Assembly: GCF_003259255.1 (NCBI RefSeq)
Contig: NZ_QGOL01000003.1
Span: 124,001 to 188,000 of the forward strand
From: Algoriphagus litoralis
Lineage (GTDB): Bacteria > Bacteroidota > Bacteroidia > Cytophagales > Cyclobacteriaceae
Reading direction: 5' to 3'
Length of the DNA stretch: 64,000 nt
Shown here: positions 58,939 to 64,000 of the stretch, piece by piece
Numbering within the stretch: position 1 is the first letter of the stretch
Layout of the letters: every line of letters begins with the position of its first letter
Notes under the pieces: model-generated
Databases searched by the model: none
Seen by the model: the letters and a program-made list of their open reading frames with translations, nothing else
Told to the model about the DNA's origin: nothing
Translations under genes and position numbers: made by a program

Positions 58939-60669
58939 TCAACTGAAATAGTTTTTCAATCCTTCCAATCTTGTGACCAATTCTGCTTCTATTTTTCGAT
59001 ATTCGCTTGCACTGGCAAGAGGAGCGCTTACTGAAAAATAGTATTTGATTTTCGGTTCTGTACCGGATGGACGAGCGGAGATTTTGCTTCCGTCTACGAG
59101 ATAAAATTGCATCACATTGGACTTGTCCATATCCAGTTTTTCCACTTTGCCTGACTTGAGATGCGTAATAGTAGAGTTTTTCACATCTACGATCCGATCC
59201 ACATCGATCCCATTCATTTGCGAAGGAGGGTTGGTTCGGAATCCATTCATCAAAGCTTGGATTTGCTCGGCACCATCTTTTCCTTTTTTCGTCACTGAGA
59301 TTAGAGATTCTTTGAAAAAGCCAAATTGGGTGTAGATCTCAGCCAAAACATCGATCGCGTTTTTACCCTGGGTTTTATAGTAGGCGATCAGCTCGGCGAA
59401 AACAGCCGCTGCGCTCACAGCATCTTTGTCCCGAACAAAATCTCCAACTAGGTAGCCATACGATTCCTCACCGCCCCCGATGTAGGTTTCTTTGCCCTCC
59501 AGCTGTAGAATAATGGAGGCAATATTTTTAAATCCGGTTAATACATTGAAGCACTTCACTCCAAATCCGGCTGCGATTTCATTGATCAACTCCGTGGTCA
59601 CTATAGTATTGACCATAAACTGATTGCCGTCCAATTTGCCAGCTTCCTTCCATTTGTTCAGCAGGTAATAGCTGATCATGGCTCCAGATTGGTTTCCATT
59701 CAGCAATTCAAATTCACCTGATTCGTTGGGAACTACTGCAGCATAACGATCTCCATCCGGGTCACAGGCCAAGACTAGCTCAGCGTTTACTTTTTTACCC
59801 AATTCAATAGCCATGGTCAAAGCCTCTGCTTCTTCAGGATTGGGATAAATAACTGTCGGGAAATTGCCGTCTGGTTCAGCTTGTTCTTTTACAATATGGA
59901 CATTTTCAAATCCAAAAGCCTTCAATGCAGCAGGCACCATCTTACCGGAGGCTCCATGAATAGGAGAAAAGACAATCGGCATACTTTTCTGGGCCTGGAT
60001 GGCATCTGGAGAAAGACTCAATCCTTTGACCAAATCCAGATAAATTTTATCAAAGCCCTCCTCAATATACTCAAACAGCGCATCATTCTTATTCCAATTC
60101 ACCTGATCAAAGGAGGTGATCTTTTGAACTTCCTTGATGATGTTGGTATCGTGTGGGGCGACTACCTGAGCGCCATCTTCCCAATAGGCCTTGTATCCGT
60201 TGTATTCTTTGGGATTGTGTGATGCAGTGATCATTACGCCGCTTTTGCAGCCAAAATGCCGAACTGCAAAAGATAACATCGGTGTCGGTCGCATTTCCTT
60301 GAAATAAAGGACTTTGATGCCATTAGCAGTGAATACATCGGCTGTAGTTTTAGCAAAAAGCGTGTTGTTGATTCTACAGTCATGAGTGATGGCCACCTTG
60401 ATTTCTTGTCCTGGAAAGGATTTTAACAAGTAATTGGCCAAGCCTTGAGTAGCCATGCCTACCGTGTAGACATTCATCCGATTGGTGCCTACTCCCATCA
60501 AACCTCTCAAACCACCAGTTCCAAATTCCAAATCCTGATAAAAGGAATCCACCAATTCGGTAGGATTGTCCGTCATTAATTTTTTGATTGATGCTTTAGT
60601 TTCAGCATCAACATTTCCATCCAGCCAGCTTTGCGCTTTGCTAAGAATTGCAGGGTCGATTGAACTCAT
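58939..60669 (-). CDS. Phospho-sugar mutase (phosphoglucomutase/phosphomannomutase)
   Basis: A 576-residue alpha-D-phosphohexomutase. The phosphoserine loop is ITASHNPKEYNG (Ser150), the metal loop DPDGDRYA near residue 305, the sugar loop GGEESYG near 400, and the phosphate loop RPSGTEPK near 540. It interconverts hexose 1- and 6-phosphates (or pentose phosphates in the PgcA/PGM2 branch, which it resembles by length). It has a long 5' gap of 159 bp to the next gene. Confidence 0.92.
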   Translation of the reverse strand: MSSIDPAILSKAQSWLDGNVDAETKASIKKLMTDNPTELVDSFYQDLEFGTGGLRGLMGVGTNRMNVYTVGMATQGLANYLLKSFPGQEIKVAITHDCRINNTLFAKTTADVFTANGIKVLYFKEMRPTPMLSFAVRHFGCKSGVMITASHNPKEYNGYKAYWEDGAQVVAPHDTNIIKEVQKITSFDQVNWNKNDALFEYIEEGFDKIYLDLVKGLSLSPDAIQAQKSMPIVFSPIHGASGKMVPAALKAFGFENVHIVKEQAEPDGNFPTVIYPNPEEAEALTMAIELGKKVNAELVLACDPDGDRYAAVVPNESGEFELLNGNQSGAMISYYLLNKWKEAGKLDGNQFMVNTIVTTELINEIAAGFGVKCFNVLTGFKNIASIILQLEGKETYIGGGEESYGYLVGDFVRDKDAVSAAAVFAELIAYYKTQGKNAIDVLAEIYTQFGFFKESLISVTKKGKDGAEQIQALMNGFRTNPPSQMNGIDVDRIVDVKNSTITHLKSGKVEKLDMDKSNVMQFYLVDGSKISARPSGTEPKIKYYFSVSAPLASASEYRKIEAELVTRLEGLKNYFS

Positions 60670-60828
60670 TTTTTTAAAAATTTCTGTGTGGTTCTAAGAT
60701 AGATAAAATGTCAAAAAATGCCACTTCACTTTTGAAAATGATCCAAAGGAGGATTGAGATTTACTTTGGCAGGTTTTTAAATCCTGAGATATCAGTTACT
60801 TTAGGTCTTTAAAAGTCTGAGACTCTCC

Positions 60829-61683
60829 ATGCCATTTCGATATTTTCTTGCCACAATGATTTTTCCTTTATTATTCTGTACAGGTAGGGATTCGGACTTT
60901 GGTGTTTTTTCTATTTCAAAAGAGTCCATTACTCAACATGAAGATCCAAAACCTGGGCAGATTTCTGTGAGGGAATCCAATGTCGAATTGCAAGTGGCAG
61001 TGGGAAATAAAATTTTTGTATTCGGAAAAGCCAAAGGGACGCTCGATAAGCTAAAAGTGGGAATGAATGTCCTACATTTTTCACAGTCTTCCATGGATGA
61101 GGCCAGTTCAAATGAATTTTCTACAGTGATGTGGAAAAAACAAAAGGATGGATCCATCCTCATCAAATCCTCCTACAAACCTTGGCCAAATTCCTTGTCT
61201 TGGACAGTATTTGCTGATGGCCGACTGAAGTTGGAAGTTTCTTCTCCATCCTCGGAGATATCCAATTCGAAATGGGCCGGTCTTGGATTCAATTATCCGG
61301 ATCAACTATTAAACCAGATTTCGTGGAATTCTTCGGATTCGGAATCGGGAAATTGGAAAAACCTACAGTTTACACCCATGGCTGACCCTACACTAGAAAT
61401 TGAGGGAAATCCTACAGGCTTTTTAATGCAGATTCGCTCAGTCAAGATGGAATTTGAATCGGTGATACTGGATGTGAGTACTGAGACATCAGACATTTTT
61501 TTGGGCTTGGGAGATTATCAAAATCCAGATAGTTCCTATCCCACTGCGGTCTCAGACTTGGTGTTCTATTTTAATCCTCCTTTGCAGGAAATTGATAAGC
61601 CACTCCAGTCTCCTTCAGACCAATCATCCTTCCGTCCCAACCAACCAAAGGAACAGCTTGTGCTTTGGTTTCATTTTCGATAA
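60829..61683 (+). CDS. Stand-alone LacZ domain-5-like (Bgal_small_N) protein
   Basis: A 284-residue protein. An N-terminal hydrophobic stretch (YFLATMIFPLLFC) suggests export, although the lipobox is poor. The rest looks like the C-terminal beta-sandwich of LacZ-type beta-galactosidases. Examples are VGNKIFVFGKAKGTLDKLK (as in the DF..FDK.TG.L..L pattern), WTVFADGRLKLEV, and WAGLGFNYPDQLLNQISWN (as in GLRL.LP..FDQV.WYG). No catalytic glycosidase domain is present. The next gene (28 nt downstream) is a GH2 enzyme that lacks this domain. I infer it partners that enzyme or binds a carbohydrate; the family call is by pattern only. Confidence 0.6.
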   Translation: MPFRYFLATMIFPLLFCTGRDSDFGVFSISKESITQHEDPKPGQISVRESNVELQVAVGNKIFVFGKAKGTLDKLKVGMNVLHFSQSSMDEASSNEFSTVMWKKQKDGSILIKSSYKPWPNSLSWTVFADGRLKLEVSSPSSEISNSKWAGLGFNYPDQLLNQISWNSSDSESGNWKNLQFTPMADPTLEIEGNPTGFLMQIRSVKMEFESVILDVSTETSDIFLGLGDYQNPDSSYPTAVSDLVFYFNPPLQEIDKPLQSPSDQSSFRPNQPKEQLVLWFHFR

Positions 61684-61710
61684 GTTTAATCGTAACATAC
61701 CCGTCTTACT

Positions 61711-63522
61711 ATGAGAATCTTTTTATTTCTGTGTCTTTTTTTAGTTCAACTTCAGGCTTTTTCACAAACCATTCTGAAAACCCCCTGGAGTGATCAGGTA
61801 GATCCAACTCATCCGCATCCGGAATATCCAGAGCCTCAACTGGTGCGGGATAAATGGCAAAGCTTAAACGGACCTTGGGATTTTGCGATTTTGCCAAAAG
61901 GAAGCAGTCCGGAGACTGGATTTGCAGGAAAAATCACCGTGCCTTTCCCTGTAGAATCTTTTCTCTCGGGAGTGCAAAAAACTGTTGGTCCCGAAAATGA
62001 ACTTTGGTACGAACGGAATTTCGATTTGGAATTAAGCCCGAAAGGCAAGCGAATCCTGCTCAAGTTTGGTGCAGTGGATTGGGAAGCCGAAGTATGGGTG
62101 AACGATAAGCAAGTGGGTAAGCATCAAGGTGGATTCGATTCATTTTCCTTCGATATCACCGATTTTTTGGTAAAAGGGAAGCAGCAAAAAATTCGAGTGC
62201 GGGTATGGGATCCAAGCGATGCAGGTCCACAACCTCGCGGGAAGCAAGTTCAAGATCCGAAAGGGATTTGGTATACGCCGGTCACCGGTATTTGGCAAAG
62301 CGTTTATATGCTAGAGGTGCCAACCGAGTATATTTCCTCAGTGTATTCGATGACGGATTGGGAAAATTCTGTTCAGGTCTTTTATCCTGAAGTCACCAAT
62401 CCCAAAGCTGGACAGGAAGTGGAAGTTTCTGTTTTGGATCAAGGAAATCTTGTTGCGACTTTCAAAGGTCAACCCAATAAACCACTTCCGGTGCGCTTGG
62501 AAAAACCTAAAACCTGGTCGCCGGATTCCCCATTCTTGTATGATGTTTCCATCAAAATTCTCGAAGGAAAGAAAATCATAGATCAAGTCACATCTTATGC
62601 AGCCTATCGGGATATCAGAATGGCCAAAGATCAAAATGGCCATCAACGAATGTTTCTGAATGGAAAGCCGCTATTTCACTATGGCCCACTGGATCAAGGC
62701 TGGTGGCCTGATGGGCTATATACAGCACCTACTGACGAAGCTTTACTTTTTGATATCCAAAAAACCAAAGAGATGGGCTTCAACATGATCCGAAAGCATG
62801 TAAAAGTAGAACCTGCGCGCTGGTATTACCATGCGGATCGATTGGGGATGCTGGTTTGGCAGGACATGCCTAGCGGGGATATGGGAAATCGCTGGGAGGT
62901 CAGACCGGGAGTCATCCGTGAAGGAATGTATAAAAACCGAACCGAGGAGTCAGAGGAGATTTTCAAAGCCGAGTGGAAGGAAATCATCAATGAATTCCGG
63001 TTTTTCCCTTCAATCGTAGCTTGGGTTCCGTTCAATGAAGCTTGGGGGCAATTCAAAACTGCCGAAATCACCAAACTGACCCGAGAGTTGGATCCCAGTC
63101 GATTGATCAACTCCGCAAGTGGCGGGAACTTTGAAATGACCGGATCAAAAGTCGTGGGGGATATCCTCGATCTGCACAATTACCCCGATCCAGTCATGCC
63201 CGACCCGCAGGTATTTGGCAAAGAAAATATTCTGGTTCTGGGGGAATTTGGAGGCTTGGGATTACCGCTGGAAGGTCATACTTGGCAGCTAAAGGACAAT
63301 TGGGGATACCAAAGTTTTTCTTCTCCCGAGGAACTGAAGGCTCGATACATGATTCTAATGGAAGATTTACTCAAGATGATTCCTAAAGGTCTGGCTGCGG
63401 CCGTTTACACGCAGACCACAGATGTGGAAGTGGAGACGAATGGGCTCATGACCTATGACCGAAAAGTCATAAAAATTGCACTGGAAGACCTCAGAAAAAT
63501 ACACGAGAGCCTTTACAAATGA
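61711..63522 (+). CDS. Glycoside hydrolase family 2 enzyme, secreted
   Basis: A 603-residue protein with a signal peptide (ending near AFSQ). The N-terminal sugar-binding jelly roll (about 45-190, LNGPWDFAI and WYERNF), an immunoglobulin-like domain (about 195-290) and a TIM barrel follow. The acid/base Glu443 is in WVPFNEAWGQ and the nucleophile Glu512 in VLGEFGGLG. The activity could be beta-galactosidase, beta-glucuronidase or beta-mannosidase; the sequence does not decide. It lacks the extra C-terminal domains of LacZ. It is paired with the upstream domain-5-like gene. Confidence 0.9.
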   Translation: MRIFLFLCLFLVQLQAFSQTILKTPWSDQVDPTHPHPEYPEPQLVRDKWQSLNGPWDFAILPKGSSPETGFAGKITVPFPVESFLSGVQKTVGPENELWYERNFDLELSPKGKRILLKFGAVDWEAEVWVNDKQVGKHQGGFDSFSFDITDFLVKGKQQKIRVRVWDPSDAGPQPRGKQVQDPKGIWYTPVTGIWQSVYMLEVPTEYISSVYSMTDWENSVQVFYPEVTNPKAGQEVEVSVLDQGNLVATFKGQPNKPLPVRLEKPKTWSPDSPFLYDVSIKILEGKKIIDQVTSYAAYRDIRMAKDQNGHQRMFLNGKPLFHYGPLDQGWWPDGLYTAPTDEALLFDIQKTKEMGFNMIRKHVKVEPARWYYHADRLGMLVWQDMPSGDMGNRWEVRPGVIREGMYKNRTEESEEIFKAEWKEIINEFRFFPSIVAWVPFNEAWGQFKTAEITKLTRELDPSRLINSASGGNFEMTGSKVVGDILDLHNYPDPVMPDPQVFGKENILVLGEFGGLGLPLEGHTWQLKDNWGYQSFSSPEELKARYMILMEDLLKMIPKGLAAAVYTQTTDVEVETNGLMTYDRKVIKIALEDLRKIHESLYK

Positions 63523-63564
63523 TTCATAGGAGAATAATCTGACCTAAGTGAATTGAAAATTAAA

Positions 63565-63610
63565 GAAGTGATTGGGTGCAGAGTGAAAATATCTGCTGTT
63601 CAATCACTTC
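63565..63610. other. Nested inverted repeat between convergent genes
   Basis: GAAGTGATTG (63565-63574) pairs with CAATCACTTC (63601-63610) and encloses GCAGA (63578-63582) with TCTGC (63592-63596). There is no T run. It spans the stop codon of the CAP-domain gene. It may stabilise mRNA ends or act as a weak terminator. Confidence 0.5.
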
Positions 63611-64000
63611 CGAAGTTTTGCACCACTTTGAAATAAGGCATATTGTAAAAATTTTTTTCCAAATAAAGGCTTACTCCGCATCCCAGTGATTGGAAGCTTG
63701 GATTGAGGATATTCTGCCGATGTCCGGGTGAATTCATCCAAAGTTTCACCACCTCTTTTGCAAAGGAAATGTAAGTGTGAGGCGGAATGGTCTCTTTTTT
63801 CGAAGTGAAAGCATAAGTGAAAACACCGGAAGGATAGGGGGGATTTACCTTTCGGCCATTTTCATATTGCAGACCATAGGTCGAGCAGATATTCTCCCCA
63901 TAAAATTCCGGATTCAGCCCCTCTAGATGAAATCGATCTTGCACCGTGCGCTTGATCCGAATCTTACTCGTATGAGAATAGAAGCCATATTTCACCATAT
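63600..64000 (-). CDS. CAP-domain (SCP/PR-1-like) protein, C-terminal part
   Basis: The visible 133 codons are the C-terminal part of a CAP-domain protein whose start lies beyond the window edge. The Met at 63998 is probably internal, as in the family pattern before GFYSH. Motifs are MVKYGFYSHTS, FYGENICST, and KLWMNSPGHRQNILNPSFQSLGCGV. Bacterial CAP proteins are secreted, often without known activity. Confidence 0.85.
   Translation of the reverse strand, partial: MVKYGFYSHTSKIRIKRTVQDRFHLEGLNPEFYGENICSTYGLQYENGRKVNPPYPSGVFTYAFTSKKETIPPHTYISFAKEVVKLWMNSPGHRQNILNPSFQSLGCGVSLYLEKNFYNMPYFKVVQNFGSD

Noticed and set aside
1..64000. tRNA, rRNA, CRISPR array, insertion sequence or integrated element
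   Set aside because: I looked for cloverleaf-like segments, spaced repeats, transposase or integrase genes and terminal inverted repeats on both strands and found none. A tRNAscan-SE or ISfinder run could overturn this.

Overview
The window reads as chromosomal DNA of a Bacteroidota bacterium, most likely of the Cytophagales (Cyclobacteriaceae or Algoriphagus type). The signs are the -7 element TAnnTTTG at many starts, few Shine-Dalgarno sequences, many lipoproteins and OmpA/PD40, TPR and 7TM-DISM proteins, and families typical of that phylum (DUF2911, DUF6526, DUF4136, BlaI). I saw no rRNA, tRNA, insertion sequence, phage or CRISPR array. Genes are dense, and five convergent pairs overlap at their 3' ends.

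Layout. 1-2.4 kb: two translationally coupled signalling genes, a 7TM-DISM receptor (cut by the window edge) and a GAF-LytS kinase with an eroded ATP site. 2.6-7.6 kb: an unrecognised lipoprotein, the pxpABC 5-oxoprolinase operon with a small lipoprotein, and a serine-hydrolase lipoprotein. 7.7-15 kb: housekeeping and metabolic genes (YdeI-like, methionine aminotransferase, DUF2911, GhrA-like reductase, universal stress protein, TPR protein, holA). 15-25 kb: a structured intergenic RNA or leader, then a long operon of a 995-residue TPR protein, an outer-membrane barrel, SPOR, ExbB, ExbD and TonB-like proteins, folC and trmB. 25-35 kb: a hybrid histidine kinase and a lipid-catabolic cluster (3-hydroxyacyl-CoA dehydrogenase, APH-type kinase, ACAD10/11-like dehydrogenase, SDR), an MDR reductase, a secreted amidohydrolase and a TetR regulator. 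35-48 kb: tyrS, a secreted tricorn-like protease, BlaI, a desaturase, a deacetylase, an OmpH-like lipoprotein, a deoxyhypusine-synthase homologue and an OmpA/PD40 protein. 48-64 kb: a Tat-exported oxidoreductase, GH20 hexosaminidase, AGCS symporter, glycerate kinase, small membrane and acidic proteins, a receiver protein, dCMP deaminase, murB, a deacylase, a phosphohexomutase, a two-gene GH2 pair and a partial CAP protein.

The most interesting signal is regulatory. Three operators, each a pair of near-identical 15-bp elements (consensus ATCYGTCAATTGAG) spaced exactly 21 bp, lie upstream of the LytS-type kinase operon, the lipoprotein at 2592 and the serine hydrolase at 6476. In the two forward cases the downstream element starts exactly 40 bp before a perfect TAnnTTTG box. 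This is the geometry expected for a LytTR-type activator and suggests an undescribed small envelope regulon. Other points of interest are the energised TPR/barrel/SPOR/ExbBD/TonB cluster, the split ACAD10/11-like pathway for 4-hydroxy acids, a stand-alone LacZ domain-5 gene next to a short GH2 enzyme, and a 68-residue protein that is two-thirds Asp and Glu.
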